Shown here in pieces: positions 9,001-17,455 of a stretch of 64,000 nucleotides of DNA; position 1 is the first letter of the stretch, and every line of letters starts with the position of its first letter. This stretch comes from Bacteroidales bacterium (GTDB lineage Bacteria; Bacteroidota; Bacteroidia; Bacteroidales; P3), in contig JAFWOP010000058.1 of assembly GCA_017545365.1 (NCBI GenBank), forward strand, positions 1 through 64,000. The letters run 5' to 3'. The position numbers and the translations under genes are program-made. The notes beneath the pieces were generated by a model. It was not told the origin of the DNA and searched no databases. It saw only the letters and a program-made list of their open reading frames with translations.

Positions 9001-10276
9001 CGTTGAACTGGTTGTCTCCACCACCGGCATTGACACTGCGGCCTACTGGATTATCGACTCCGTACATCTTTCCGACAATGCCATGCGCATCCGCCACACT
9101 TTCGACACTCCCGGACTACACCACGTCATCGCCATGCTGCGCGGGAGCTGCATGGAGGGCTTCTGCGACACCGTGGAGGCTTATATCTGCGTCTCATCAC
9201 TCATTATGGATACTCTCGATGACACCTTCTGTCTCGGCGAGGGCTACCTGTGGCGTGGCCATACGCTCGACAGCGTGGGCACATACACCTTCCGGATTCC
9301 TGCCACGACAGGCTGCGACACGCTGCTCACGCTGAATCTGACGGCGCGCGGACAGCGTGTGGACGACACCCTCTGGATAGTGATTAACGAAGGCGAGAAC
9401 ATCGTAATCGACGGCATCAGCTACAGCCAAGACGGCTTCTTCCACCACGCCTCCTACCCACTGCCAACAGGATGCGACAGTGTGATTACGGTACACGTCA
9501 CCGTGCTGCACCACGAACCACTAAACATCTACAGCAACGTGACGGACGACGGCATCTGCCCAGGCGACACGGCGGTGCTTTTCGCCACTCCCGACACGGT
9601 AATAATACACTGGACAGCCGTCCCGCCCGACCCGACCCTTGCCGGGCGCGACACCTGCCACCGCATCGAGGTGAGTCCCCTCGTGACCACCACCTACAGC
9701 CTCTTAGAGCTGGCCGACACAGGACAAACGGTCACCATCCATGTGTACCAAGCACCTAAACCATGCGTCGAAACGGTACAGGACTATGTCGACTTTGACA
9801 ACCCAATCATCCGGCTTAACGACTGCTCCGAAAACTCCACCTCGTCCCTTTGGCAACTCGCCAACGGGGAAACCTACAGCGGAACCCGCCTACAGCAGAT
9901 GCTCTCCAATCTGACCGAGGATAGCCTAATGGTCACACTCGTCACCTGCAACCACCAATGCTGTGCCGACACCACCATCTCGTTGCCAATGAAATACAGC
10001 TCCTTCTGGTTCCCCAATGTCTTCACACCGGGAAAAGCCACCAACCGAACGTTTGGCATCCTAACCCGCAAATCGCTCGCCTTCTACGAGCTTTCGATAT
10101 ACAACAAGACTGGGGAACGCTTCTTCCGCACCAACAACCCAGCAGAGACCTGGGACGGCACCCTCAACGGACACCCCGTACCCCAAGGCGCGTACGTCTA
10201 CCACTACACCCTCCTCTTCAGCGACCCTGGTTCCATCCCTCTGAGCGGTACCGGCATCATCACCCTGCTACGCTGA
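6059..10276 (+). CDS. T9SS-secreted BspA-type LRR / IgGFc-binding-like surface protein
   Basis: This is a 1405-residue predicted cell-surface protein. I chose the ATG at 6059 because it gives a clean signal peptide (MRKTIILLPLWLLLAIPLLT). Residues about 45-510 are BspA-type leucine-rich repeats of the LRR_5 kind (units such as IGESAFEGC, IGDYAFEGCTGLTRV, VESIGFASFMNCTGL). About 540-880 resembles an IgGFc-binding N-terminal domain (TMGTDFWSMFLYP, SAPIALFSVDYG, FALFSGASQIAL, PVGVSLYFTAADC). The middle is cysteine-containing Ig-like repeats with CDT/CDSVITVHVTV motifs. The C-terminus (FPNVFTPG, FYELSIYNKTGERFF, GAYVYHYTL) is a CHU_C/gliding-type T9SS sorting domain. A role in adhesion is inference. 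Confidence 0.88.
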   Translation: MRKTIILLPLWLLLAIPLLTAQGQSFSAVSPSGHTLYYQANGLQATLMPKTQQAYTSSYDNLTGRVVVPSKVPYGSDSLTVTRVHNRTFFACNDLTSVVLPPTITTLESLCFYSCRALQSIHIGPAVDTIEDLAIYTCPSIDTITVDTANTRYDSRGDCNAIICTADSTLLFGCRWTVVPSTVRHIGQCAFYHNTPDTLVLPEGVRTIGYGAFLESFASPRLRVVHLPITMRTIGESAFEGCQLLNDLQLNEGLESIGVKAFISNQGLTEVTLPTTLRQLDASAFAGCIRLHTLHFNPDSCALVGRYYFGNNSTAFANCDSLDTLIIGPNVRYIAPHAFRNLASISELSLPAAIHTIGDYAFEGCTGLTRVIYGGTLGDWCRIDFGQWGNPLINAHRLYVADTLVTHADIPSDITEIRPYTFLGDTALHSATLPSTVESIGFASFMNCTGLRQVTLQAASLTVRGRAFEGCCALTRIDSHVLNPRKAGIRAFEQMNTHLPVYIPTGSRSRYEAAWSPLTNFIESYTPSGAIPPPEPEAGTPVLTTMGTDFWSMFLYPAATYPSFGLVITSEEDAVVTVEQPRHHWDTTVYLRGGGSETVLIPTNRATRNYSLTPEVIMNHGVHVTSSAPIALFSVDYGPYSYDVATVYPTVTLDTHYIVQGYPSERHAIVGLLAVEDSTVLQIHTHCSSISYTDGSSVTLMRGQVLQLRDDCGYPGLFGHTYFNGMEVVSNGKPFALFSGASQIALHCESKPGSCCLDHCYEQATPTSTWGQRFLLTSPALKTGGDWVVVTASKDSTVLTLDGIPLDTIDRRQHHRLFLPPDTVRLLEASAPVGVSLYFTAADCNNGWGDPSSATLPPLKQGTSMATFNAVTSEGVTDHFVNLCAPTGAAPYITLDGNPIGSHFTPHDSTLSYARLRVSPGTHTLRCSHGTFTGWFYGLGPYESYSYPAAMSLHPEGVLLLANGTLAPTEERCLQTCVGNDVELVVSTTGIDTAAYWIIDSVHLSDNAMRIRHTFDTPGLHHVIAMLRGSCMEGFCDTVEAYICVSSLIMDTLDDTFCLGEGYLWRGHTLDSVGTYTFRIPATTGCDTLLTLNLTARGQRVDDTLWIVINEGENIVIDGISYSQDGFFHHASYPLPTGCDSVITVHVTVLHHEPLNIYSNVTDDGICPGDTAVLFATPDTVIIHWTAVPPDPTLAGRDTCHRIEVSPLVTTTYSLLELADTGQTVTIHVYQAPKPCVETVQDYVDFDNPIIRLNDCSENSTSSLWQLANGETYSGTRLQQMLSNLTEDSLMVTLVTCNHQCCADTTISLPMKYSSFWFPNVFTPGKATNRTFGILTRKSLAFYELSIYNKTGERFFRTNNPAETWDGTLNGHPVPQGAYVYHYTLLFSDPGSIPLSGTGIITLLR

Positions 10277-10513
10277 ACAAACCACCGGCCCTACACGACA
10301 TCACGCCGCCACGGCCAGCCCGCCGTCTCCGCGCGTCCAGTGCGGCATCAAACCATTCGTTATGCTTTTGTTGCAACTACCCACCTGATTGCTTCCCCAT
10401 ATTTTATATATCGGAAACAATATAGAATGTAAACGGATAGAAAAAAGAGACAAAATAGTGAAAACACTATTACAGAGCAGTTTACCTACTACTAATGCGG
10501 GGCGTTGGAAGTA
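10277..10513. other. Convergent spacer with hairpin
   Basis: This 237-nt spacer separates two convergent genes. AATAGTG-AAAA-CACTATT (about 10455-10472) could fold as a small bidirectional terminator, though no T-run follows. I saw no gene in it. Confidence 0.4.
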
Positions 10514-12307
10514 CTAGTTTCCTCCGATTATCTCGTCCAGTTCCAGCCAGCGCAGCTCCTTCTCGTCGAGGGCGGCGGCTATCTCGCCTATGCGGGTGGA
10601 GGCTTCGGTGAGCCGCGCCACATCGGTGGAGCCTCCGCTGAGAAGGGCTTCCAACTCAGCCTTCTCCTTGTTGAGCGCCTCAATTTCCGCGGTCAGCTGC
10701 TCGTATTCGCGCTGCTGCTTATAGGTGGCCTTGGGCTTGTCCGACTTGGCCCGCTCGTATTTGGGCTTTTCTTCGCGTTTTTGCAGTACCTCTTCGCGCT
10801 GCTGACGGTTCTTATTGGCCAGATACTCGGTGTAGTTGCTGTGGTAGTCGCGTATTTTTCCGTTGCCCTCGAAGACGAAGATGTGGTCGACAATGTGGTC
10901 CATGAAACTGCGGTCGTGGCTGACGATGACCAGGCAGCCCTTGTAGTCCTTGAGGAACTGTTCGAGAATCTCCAACGTATAGATGTCGAGGTCGTTGGTA
11001 GGCTCGTCAAGGATGAGGAAGTTGGGGTTGGTCATCAGCACTTTCAACAGGTAGAGCCGTCGCTTCTCACCCCCGCTGAGGTTGCCGAAATAGTTGAACT
11101 GGGTGACATCCTCGAAGCCGAAATAGCTGAGGAACTGATGCGCCGACATGTCTTTGCCGTTGTCCAGCTCGATGCGCTCAGCCACATCTTTCACGATGTC
11201 TATAACCCGCATGTCGGGCCGTGCGGTCATGCCCGACTGGGTGTAGAAACCAAACTGGATGGTCTGCCCCACAACCACACGACCGCTGTCGGGGCGCAGC
11301 TGCTCGGTGATGAGGTTGAGAAAGGTGGACTTGCCCACACCGTTGGGGCCGACGACGCCTATCTTCTCCCCCCGCTTGAACACGTAGCTGAAGTCGTCGA
11401 CCAGCTTCGTGCCGTCATAGCTCTTGGTCACATTGTACATTTCCAATATCTTACCGCCAATGCGCTCGGTCTTGACGGTGAGTTGGGGACGGCTTTCGTC
11501 GAAACGGGTGTGGGCTTTTTCCTCCAGTTCGTAGAAAGCATCGATACGCGCCTGTGCCTTGGTGCCGCGGGCTTGCGGCATACGGCGCATCCACTCCAGC
11601 TCTGTCCGATAGAGGCTTTTGGCCTTCTCCACCTCCACGCGCTCGTTATATTGGCGCTCGGCCTTCTTGCGGAGGTAGTATTCGTAGTTGCCCCTATAGT
11701 GATACAGGCGGGCATTGTCCAGCTCCAAAATATCTTGACACACCTGGTCTAAGAAATAGCGGTCGTGGGTCACCATGAGGATGGCCAATTTCTGCCGCGA
11801 CAGGAAGTCCTCCAGCCACTCAATCATCTGAATATCGAGGTGGTTGGTCGGTTCGTCGAGCAGCAGCAGGTTGGTGTTGTCGATAAGTATTCGGCTCAAC
11901 GCCACCTTCTTCTGCTCGCCGCCGCTGAGGGTCTGCACCTGCTGGTCGAGCTTGTCGTCAAGCTTCAGCCGCGACAGTATCTCCTCTATCCGCTGCTCGA
12001 AAGTCCATTCGTCCTCATGCTCGGGACATTGTACGGAGTAGACGAAGCTGCGAACCGATTGGTGCGGCACCAGTTCGGGCTGCTGAGGCAGATAAGCCAT
12101 GCGCACATTCCCCCGGAATGTCACCTTCCCCGCATCTTGCAGGGTCTTGCCTGTTAGGATGTTGAGCAGCGTCGACTTCCCATAGCCGTTGCGGGCTATC
12201 AGGGCTGTCTTCTGCCCGGCATTGATGCCGAAGGATATGTCGTCGAAGAGCAGTTTGTCGCCATACGACTTGGAGAGATTCTCTACAGTTAGTAACGCGT
12301 CAGCCAT
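10514..12307 (-). CDS. ABC-F family ATP-binding protein
   Basis: ABC-F proteins are soluble twin-ATPase factors that act on the ribosome, either in translation or in antibiotic protection. The start at 12307 (MADALLTVENLSKSYGDKLL) gives 597 residues. A longer frame upstream only overlaps rarA. Two nucleotide-binding domains are visible, with Walker A RNGYGKST and PNGVGKST, signatures LSGGE in each, and Walker B segments LLLLDEPTNHLD and FLILDEPTNDLD. A charged linker lies between, and a C-terminal coiled coil of about 80 residues (EYEQLTAEIEALNKEKAELE) follows. This layout fits the Uup/ABC-F housekeeping group; a resistance role cannot be read from the sequence. It is last in a queA-rarA-ABC-F operon, 11 nt after rarA. 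Confidence 0.9.
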   Translation of the reverse strand: MADALLTVENLSKSYGDKLLFDDISFGINAGQKTALIARNGYGKSTLLNILTGKTLQDAGKVTFRGNVRMAYLPQQPELVPHQSVRSFVYSVQCPEHEDEWTFEQRIEEILSRLKLDDKLDQQVQTLSGGEQKKVALSRILIDNTNLLLLDEPTNHLDIQMIEWLEDFLSRQKLAILMVTHDRYFLDQVCQDILELDNARLYHYRGNYEYYLRKKAERQYNERVEVEKAKSLYRTELEWMRRMPQARGTKAQARIDAFYELEEKAHTRFDESRPQLTVKTERIGGKILEMYNVTKSYDGTKLVDDFSYVFKRGEKIGVVGPNGVGKSTFLNLITEQLRPDSGRVVVGQTIQFGFYTQSGMTARPDMRVIDIVKDVAERIELDNGKDMSAHQFLSYFGFEDVTQFNYFGNLSGGEKRRLYLLKVLMTNPNFLILDEPTNDLDIYTLEILEQFLKDYKGCLVIVSHDRSFMDHIVDHIFVFEGNGKIRDYHSNYTEYLANKNRQQREEVLQKREEKPKYERAKSDKPKATYKQQREYEQLTAEIEALNKEKAELEALLSGGSTDVARLTEASTRIGEIAAALDEKELRWLELDEIIGGN

Positions 12308-12318
12308 AAGTAAAGCCT

Positions 12319-13572
12319 CTAATATCCATATTTTTGCCCCCACCGCTGGCGCAACAGACGTCGGGTGTCCTCTTCGCGGGGGTTCTGTCCGGGTTCGTAG
12401 AACTTTGTACCTCTGAGGGCGTCGGGCAGAAATTCTTGGTCGACGAAGTTGCCCACATAGTCGTGCGCATACTTGTACCCATCGCCATACCCCAAGGTCT
12501 TCATCAGCTTGGTCGGTGCGTTGCGTATATGCAGCGGCACAGGCAGGTCGCCCGTCTGCCGCACCACCTGCTGGGCGTTGGCCAGGGCCATGTATGTGCT
12601 GTTGCTCTTCACCGACGAGGCGAGATAGACGGCACATTGCGACAGCGTGATGCGGCATTCGGGATAGCCCAACTTGGTCACCGCGTCGAAGCAGGCATTG
12701 GCAAGCAGCAGCGCGTTGGGGTTGCTGTTGCCGATGTCCTCACTGGCAAAAATCAGCATCCTGCGGGCGATGAACACGGGGTCTTCCCCGCCCTCAATCA
12801 TACGTGCCAGCCAGTAGACGGCGGCATTGGGGTCGCTTCCGCGCATCGACTTGATGAAGGCGCTGATGACGTCGTAATGCATCTCGCCCTGTTTGTCGTA
12901 GTAGGCAAGGTTCTGTTGGATGACTTGGGTGGCATGCTGGTTGTCAATTGTCACCGTCCCATCGGGACTGTTGTTCACCACCAGCTCTATAGCATTCAGC
13001 AGCTTGCGGGCATCGCCTCCCGATATGCGGAACAGGGCATCCGTCTCTGTCACTTTCACCTCGCGTCCCTGTGTGGCGTAGTATTCCACCGCACTGCCCA
13101 CCAGTTTCTGCATTTCCTCCACGCCAAATTCCTTGAGGACATACACCTGACAGCGCGAGAGCAAGGCGGAAATCACCTCGAAGGAGGGATTCTCCGTAGT
13201 GGCTCCTATCAAGGTTACGATGCCCCGCTCCACAGCCCCCAGCAGCGAGTCCTGCTGGCTTTTGGAGAAGCGGTGTATCTCGTCGATAAAAAGGATGGAG
13301 CCCTCCTCGCCTTTGGCCTTCTCAATCACCTCGCGCACCTCCTTCACGCCGCTGCTGATGGCGCTAAGCGTGTAGAACGGCCTGTTGAGCGTGCGGCTGA
13401 TGATAAAGGCCAGGGTGGTTTTGCCGATACCGGGCGGCCCCCACAATATCATCGAGGGGATGCGGCCGCTGTCAATCAACGTCCGCAGCACAGCACCCTT
13501 GCCGACCAGGTGCTGCTGCCCGATGTAGCCGTCGAGCGTCGTCGGCCTCAGAATTTCTGCAAGCGGTGCCAT
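12319..13572 (-). CDS. rarA: Replication-associated recombination protein A (AAA+ ATPase, MgsA/RarA)
   Basis: RarA is a clamp-loader-like AAA+ ATPase that acts at stalled replication forks. The 417-residue protein starts with [19 protein letters not shown] and has Walker [10 protein letters not shown] at about 45-53, Walker [17 protein letters not shown], sensor 1 [13 protein letters not shown] and the C-terminal tetramerisation region with [22 protein letters not shown] and [13 protein letters not shown], all typical. It begins 6 nt after the queA stop and ends 11 nt before the ABC-F start, so the three genes are probably cotranscribed from the queA promoter. Confidence 0.96.
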   Translation of the reverse strand: MAPLAEILRPTTLDGYIGQQHLVGKGAVLRTLIDSGRIPSMILWGPPGIGKTTLAFIISRTLNRPFYTLSAISSGVKEVREVIEKAKGEEGSILFIDEIHRFSKSQQDSLLGAVERGIVTLIGATTENPSFEVISALLSRCQVYVLKEFGVEEMQKLVGSAVEYYATQGREVKVTETDALFRISGGDARKLLNAIELVVNNSPDGTVTIDNQHATQVIQQNLAYYDKQGEMHYDVISAFIKSMRGSDPNAAVYWLARMIEGGEDPVFIARRMLIFASEDIGNSNPNALLLANACFDAVTKLGYPECRITLSQCAVYLASSVKSNSTYMALANAQQVVRQTGDLPVPLHIRNAPTKLMKTLGYGDGYKYAHDYVGNFVDQEFLPDALRGTKFYEPGQNPREEDTRRLLRQRWGQKYGY

Positions 13573-13578
13573 CGTTGC

Positions 13579-14634
13579 TTACATTATCAGCATCGCGTCC
13601 CCATAAGTGGAGAACTTATACTTCTCGCGGACGGCTATTTCGTAGGCGTGTAAGACGAAGTCGGGGTCGCCGAAGGCACAGGCCATGATTAGCTGCGACG
13701 ACTTGGGATGGTGGAAGTTGGTCACCATCATGTCTGCGATGGAGAAATGATAGGGGGCATAGATGAACTTGTTGGTCCAACCGTCGTAGGGGCTTATCTT
13801 GCCCATGATGGTCACCGCGCTCTCGATAGCTCTCATGGTGGTGGTCCCCACCACACAAATCTTGTGCTCCGAGCCCTTGGCTTCCATGATGGCGTCGCAG
13901 GTCTCTTGCGACACATGCATCTCTTCGGCGTCCATGCGGTGCTTGGAGAGGTCTTCCACCTCTATCTCTTTGAAGTTACCCATGCCGCAGTGGAGGGTTA
14001 TCTCTTCCCAGCGCACGTCCTTTATCTCGAAGCGTTTCAGCAGTTCGCGGCTGAAATGCAGACCCGCTATGGGGGCTGCCACCGCCCCTTCGTTCTTGGC
14101 ATAAATGGTTTGGTAGCGGTCGGCATCCCAGTTCTCGATATTGCGGAGGGCTTGCAGCTCGTCGGGCAGAGGGGTATGCCCCAGACTGCGGATATGCTTG
14201 ACAAACTCTTCGTGCGAGCCGTCGAAGAGGAAGCGCACCGTGCGGCCGCGTGAGGTGGTGTTGTCTATCACCTCTGCCACCAACGACTCGTTGGGACCGA
14301 AGTAGAGCTTGTTGCCGATACGTATCTTACGGGCAGGGTCCACAATCACGTCCCACAAACGCATGTCGCGGTTCAGCTCGCGCTGGAGGAAGACGGTGAT
14401 TTTTGCCCCTGTCTTCTCTTTCTCGCCATAGAGAAGGGCGGGGAAAACCTTGGTGTTGTTTGCCACTACCACATCGCCCTCATTCAGATACTCGATGATG
14501 TCTTTGAACAGGTGGTGCTCGATGGTCCTGGTGTCGCGGTGCAGCACCATCATACGGCATTCGTCGCGCTGCTTCGATGGTTTTTCGGCTATCAGCTCGC
14601 TAGGAAGGTTGAAGTTGTAATACGACAGTTTCAT
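13579..14634 (-). CDS. queA: S-adenosylmethionine:tRNA ribosyltransferase-isomerase
   Basis: QueA transfers the ribosyl part of S-adenosylmethionine to preQ1-modified tRNA, giving epoxyqueuosine. The 351 residues match the family in length and motifs: [20 protein letters not shown] at the start, [41 protein letters not shown] and the C-terminal [19 protein letters not shown]. It leads the queA-rarA-ABC-F operon and has a good promoter (14664-14694). In many Bacteroidota queA follows truB directly; here the pair is separated and inverted. Confidence 0.96.
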   Translation of the reverse strand: MKLSYYNFNLPSELIAEKPSKQRDECRMMVLHRDTRTIEHHLFKDIIEYLNEGDVVVANNTKVFPALLYGEKEKTGAKITVFLQRELNRDMRLWDVIVDPARKIRIGNKLYFGPNESLVAEVIDNTTSRGRTVRFLFDGSHEEFVKHIRSLGHTPLPDELQALRNIENWDADRYQTIYAKNEGAVAAPIAGLHFSRELLKRFEIKDVRWEEITLHCGMGNFKEIEVEDLSKHRMDAEEMHVSQETCDAIMEAKGSEHKICVVGTTTMRAIESAVTIMGKISPYDGWTNKFIYAPYHFSIADMMVTNFHHPKSSQLIMACAFGDPDFVLHAYEIAVREKYKFSTYGDAMLIM

Positions 14635-14663
14635 ATAACTCTGTTATAGCATTAAAAAACGTG

Positions 14664-14694
14664 CAAAGATACGAAATTCGGAGGCCGTTGTCAA
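14664..14694 (-). promoter_or_regulatory. Promoter of the queA operon
   Basis: On the minus strand TATCTTTG (14671-14664) is preceded by TTG (14694-14692) with a 20-nt spacer, an almost ideal Bacteroidota promoter. It sits 30 nt upstream of the queA start. Confidence 0.75.
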
Positions 14695-14855
14695 GTATTT
14701 TAACACTTTTAACGTTCTTCCATCATTCAAATAAAAGATATTCAAACAAATGAGGCGAACGTCATAATTAACGTTTCGCCCCATTTTTGAGCACACTCCG
14801 GTCAAGTGAAAAGTAAAAATAAAAGCTTTCGCTACTGCTATCTTATCTCTTGCTC

Positions 14856-16187
14856 TTACTTCACTTGTGCACCGAAGTTGTATTTGACCATCACACACAC
14901 GCGGTGGTTGTCCACTTGGTGGAGGTTGTCGTTAAGCTTGATGCTGCCGTTGCTCGACAGGTCGCCGAAGGTACATGCCGTCCACTCATACTCGATGCCG
15001 AAATTGAAGTGGGGCAGATTGTAGCTGATGGAGGGGGCCACGCGGTAGGCGCTGTTGAGGTGGGTGAAGTTGTTGCCGCCCTTCACGTAGATGTAGTAAC
15101 CGGCATAGCTGAAGTTGCGCAGATTCTCATTGGCTCCCAAGTTCTTCATATAGCCGAGAAATAGGTTGGCACGCACCTTGGTGCCGCATGCGATGTTTAG
15201 GTAGGAGATGGAGGCATTGAGGGGCGCATAGCTGTACGAACCGTCGGGGTTGACATCTGTGATGCCATAGCCCACCAGCTGGTTAAGATGACTGGTGTTC
15301 TGCGCCATCATGGTGCGGAACTTGACACTCAGGCCTGTTCCCACATACTGGGCGTAAAGTGTTGGGGTGAGCGATTCAACGGTCTCATCGACTTCATAAT
15401 TGTTAAGGGAGCTCATTCCATGTGTGCGCGGACGCAATATCTGTGCATCCACACCCAGTTGCGCGTACCAGCCTCCCTGCTTGAAGTTGAATCCCAGAAA
15501 GGCTTCGGGCCAGAGGGCATGGTTGGCGAAATCGACGCTGGCGACGCTGGCTAAACTAGAAGGGCTTTCGGGGCCGTTGTTCATGTACTGAAGCTGCCAA
15601 AGCAGGGCGGCACTGCAGCCGAACGGGCCCCAATACTGAGTAGCACGGATTTGAGGGGTGCGGCTGTGGGGGCGGAAGGGGGCACCTGCGGCCATGCCCA
15701 GCACTTCGGGCATGATGTCGCCGCTGAGCGGATGCCAGTCCTGACCTATCAGGAGCGAGCTATGACGCTTCCCGCCGACATTCCATCGTTCAAGGTTGAC
15801 GTATGCCAGTCGAAGACGGAGCACAGTGTTGGTGGTGCCAAAGCCGCCAAAATCGGCTTCTATCTTACCCGAAGTGTTCCACCCGAACAGCCTAGGTCCC
15901 GTCACGGCGACACCCAAACGAGATGTCAGTGCTTGAAATTGCAATGAGGGGACATCGTTAAGGTCATCACCATCGGGGATTGGCTGCCCATAATAATTCA
16001 CGCGGGCCTCGTCGTAGGGAAACATGTTGTACTCTCCGCCTACAACCGTATAGGTCTTGCGGCTGTCGTAATTCAGATAGTTACGGACAAAGCCGTAGAC
16101 CGTGACGTTGAACTTGTTGCTGTCCTGAGCCAGTGCAAGTGGCAGCGACAGATACAAGGCCGCTGCCAAGAGGATAATCTTTTTCAT
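14856..16187 (-). CDS. Putative outer-membrane porin
   Basis: The ATG at 16187 gives a 443-residue protein with a signal peptide (MKKIILLAAALYLSLPLALA). The remainder alternates polar and aromatic-rich strands (VTVYGFVRNYLNYDSR, KIEADFGGFG, LRLRLAYVNLERW, SSLLIGQDWHPLSGD, VDNHRVCVMVKYNF), as in trimeric porin-like barrels. Its ATG overlaps the TGA of the upstream transporter as ATGA, so translation is probably coupled. The context suggests it admits the substrate, perhaps a small amino acid, for the transporter and the carbamoyl-phosphate enzymes upstream. Substrate assignment is inference. Confidence 0.75.
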   Translation of the reverse strand: MKKIILLAAALYLSLPLALAQDSNKFNVTVYGFVRNYLNYDSRKTYTVVGGEYNMFPYDEARVNYYGQPIPDGDDLNDVPSLQFQALTSRLGVAVTGPRLFGWNTSGKIEADFGGFGTTNTVLRLRLAYVNLERWNVGGKRHSSLLIGQDWHPLSGDIMPEVLGMAAGAPFRPHSRTPQIRATQYWGPFGCSAALLWQLQYMNNGPESPSSLASVASVDFANHALWPEAFLGFNFKQGGWYAQLGVDAQILRPRTHGMSSLNNYEVDETVESLTPTLYAQYVGTGLSVKFRTMMAQNTSHLNQLVGYGITDVNPDGSYSYAPLNASISYLNIACGTKVRANLFLGYMKNLGANENLRNFSYAGYYIYVKGGNNFTHLNSAYRVAPSISYNLPHFNFGIEYEWTACTFGDLSSNGSIKLNDNLHQVDNHRVCVMVKYNFGAQVK

Positions 16188-17368
16188 GCTAAGAGAACTA
16201 ATAATTGAGCTGTGAATATACGCAAAAACATTGTGAGGGGGTAGACGGTGGCGTAACCCACGTTGGGCAGTTTGCAGCCCTCGGGTGCCACATTGTTGGC
16301 GAATGCCAGCGTCGGCGGGTCGGTGTGCGCGCCACCGATGAAGCCTGCCAACGTGTACCAGTTCATTTTCAGCACCCACCGGCCAAAGCCAGCCACCAGC
16401 AGCGGCGGCACCATGGTGATAATCACGCCGTACACCACCCACATATAATGCACCTGCACGGTCTCCACAAACTGAGCACCTGCACCCAAGCCCACACCGG
16501 CCAGGAAGAGGGCGATGCCCACCTCGCGCAGCATGTGTACACCTTGGCCTTCGGTGAAGTCGGTACCATACCAACCTTTCTTAACACCCAGCCATCCGGC
16601 TATCAGTGCCACCACCAGCGGACCGCCGGCAAGACCCAGTTTCACCGGCGCCTTCATGCCCACAGGGATAGGTATCGAGCCCAGCAGCACTCCTAATGCT
16701 ATTATCACAAAGATGGGAATCAGCAACACGCCGCCCTTTTTGCCATTACTGCTCTTAGCAGCCGTAGCACTCGAGGCAGTCTCCACTGTGGTCGGCTCCG
16801 AGGCAAGGTCCTTCGGCCTAATCAGCAGGCAGGTCACAATCATACCCACCACAGCCAACGGATAGGCCACTGCGTAACCGGCAGCCAGCCGCTCCGAAGC
16901 GCCCTCCAGTCCGAGGTCGCCCACCGCCTGTTGGGCAGCTGAAAGACCTGGCGTGTTGGTGATGGCACCCGTGTAAACACCCGCCATATCGGTCAGGTCC
17001 TGACTGGCCAGCTTGGCTATCAGCACAGTGATGCCCACGCCGAGCGCCACATTCACCACTGCCATCAAGTTCATGGCCAGACCCCCCTTCTTAAACGAAG
17101 CAAAGAAGCCGGGACCCACCTGAAGGCCCACAGCCGTGACAAAGAGAATCAGGCCGAATTCCTTGACCACATGCAGCATATCGTGGTTGCAAACGATGCC
17201 GCAGGCACTCAGCCCGATGCCCACAAAGAGCACCCATGTGATGCCTAGCGAAATACCTTTTACCTTCAACTTGCCTAGCAGCAGCCCGGCAAATATAGAG
17301 ATAGAGAGCATCAAGACCGTCGTGCCCACGCCCCCACTAGTAAGTAAATTAGTTAACCACATAATCAC
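16184..17368 (-). CDS. AspT/YidE-like transporter lacking TrkA-C domains
   Basis: This 394-residue membrane protein has two similar hydrophobic halves (about 1-185 and 225-394) of the AspT/YidE/YbjL duplication type, with motifs such as FGLILFVTAVGLQVGPGFF and VGIALFLAGVGLGAGAQF, and NTPGLSAAQQA paired with HTDPPTLAFANN. The halves are joined by a low-complexity linker (about 195-222) where larger relatives carry TrkA-C/RCK_C regulatory domains; these are absent. AspT-type proteins are antiporters that exchange amino acids for their breakdown products. Lying behind argF and arcC, it may exchange ornithine for citrulline or arginine, which is inference. Confidence 0.78.
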   Translation of the reverse strand: MIMWLTNLLTSGGVGTTVLMLSISIFAGLLLGKLKVKGISLGITWVLFVGIGLSACGIVCNHDMLHVVKEFGLILFVTAVGLQVGPGFFASFKKGGLAMNLMAVVNVALGVGITVLIAKLASQDLTDMAGVYTGAITNTPGLSAAQQAVGDLGLEGASERLAAGYAVAYPLAVVGMIVTCLLIRPKDLASEPTTVETASSATAAKSSNGKKGGVLLIPIFVIIALGVLLGSIPIPVGMKAPVKLGLAGGPLVVALIAGWLGVKKGWYGTDFTEGQGVHMLREVGIALFLAGVGLGAGAQFVETVQVHYMWVVYGVIITMVPPLLVAGFGRWVLKMNWYTLAGFIGGAHTDPPTLAFANNVAPEGCKLPNVGYATVYPLTMFLRIFTAQLLVLLA

Positions 17369-17375
17369 AAGAAAT

Positions 17376-17453
17376 ATGAAGTAAGAACTAAGAACTAAGA
17401 AGTAGGGCAGTGGCCCTTAGCCTCATAGTTCTTAGTTCTTACCTCTTACTTAA
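17376..17453. repeat. Family C repeat hairpin (TAAGAAC-type)
   Basis: AAGTAAGAACTAAGAACTAA on the left is answered by TTCTTAGTTCTTACC and TCTTACTT on the right around a short centre. The units are heptamers and the whole can fold as a long stem. It lies between the argF stop and the transporter start. Similar paired arrays occur twice at 47197-47357. Confidence 0.8.
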
Positions 17454-17455
17454 AA

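Noticed and set aside
10505..11752. A 415-residue frame opposite the ABC-F gene
   Set aside because: It is the antisense shadow of a GC-rich gene with clear ATPase motifs; its own translation is repetitive and unlike a protein family.
12308..12658. N-terminal extension of the ABC-F protein
   Set aside because: The upstream part of the frame overlaps the rarA 3' end and has no domain; the protein begins naturally at MADALLTVENLSKSYG (12307).
14856..16574. A longer 572-residue porin frame
   Set aside because: The extra 129 residues overlap the transporter gene and lack sense; the ATG at 16187 begins a clear signal peptide and overlaps the transporter stop as ATGA.
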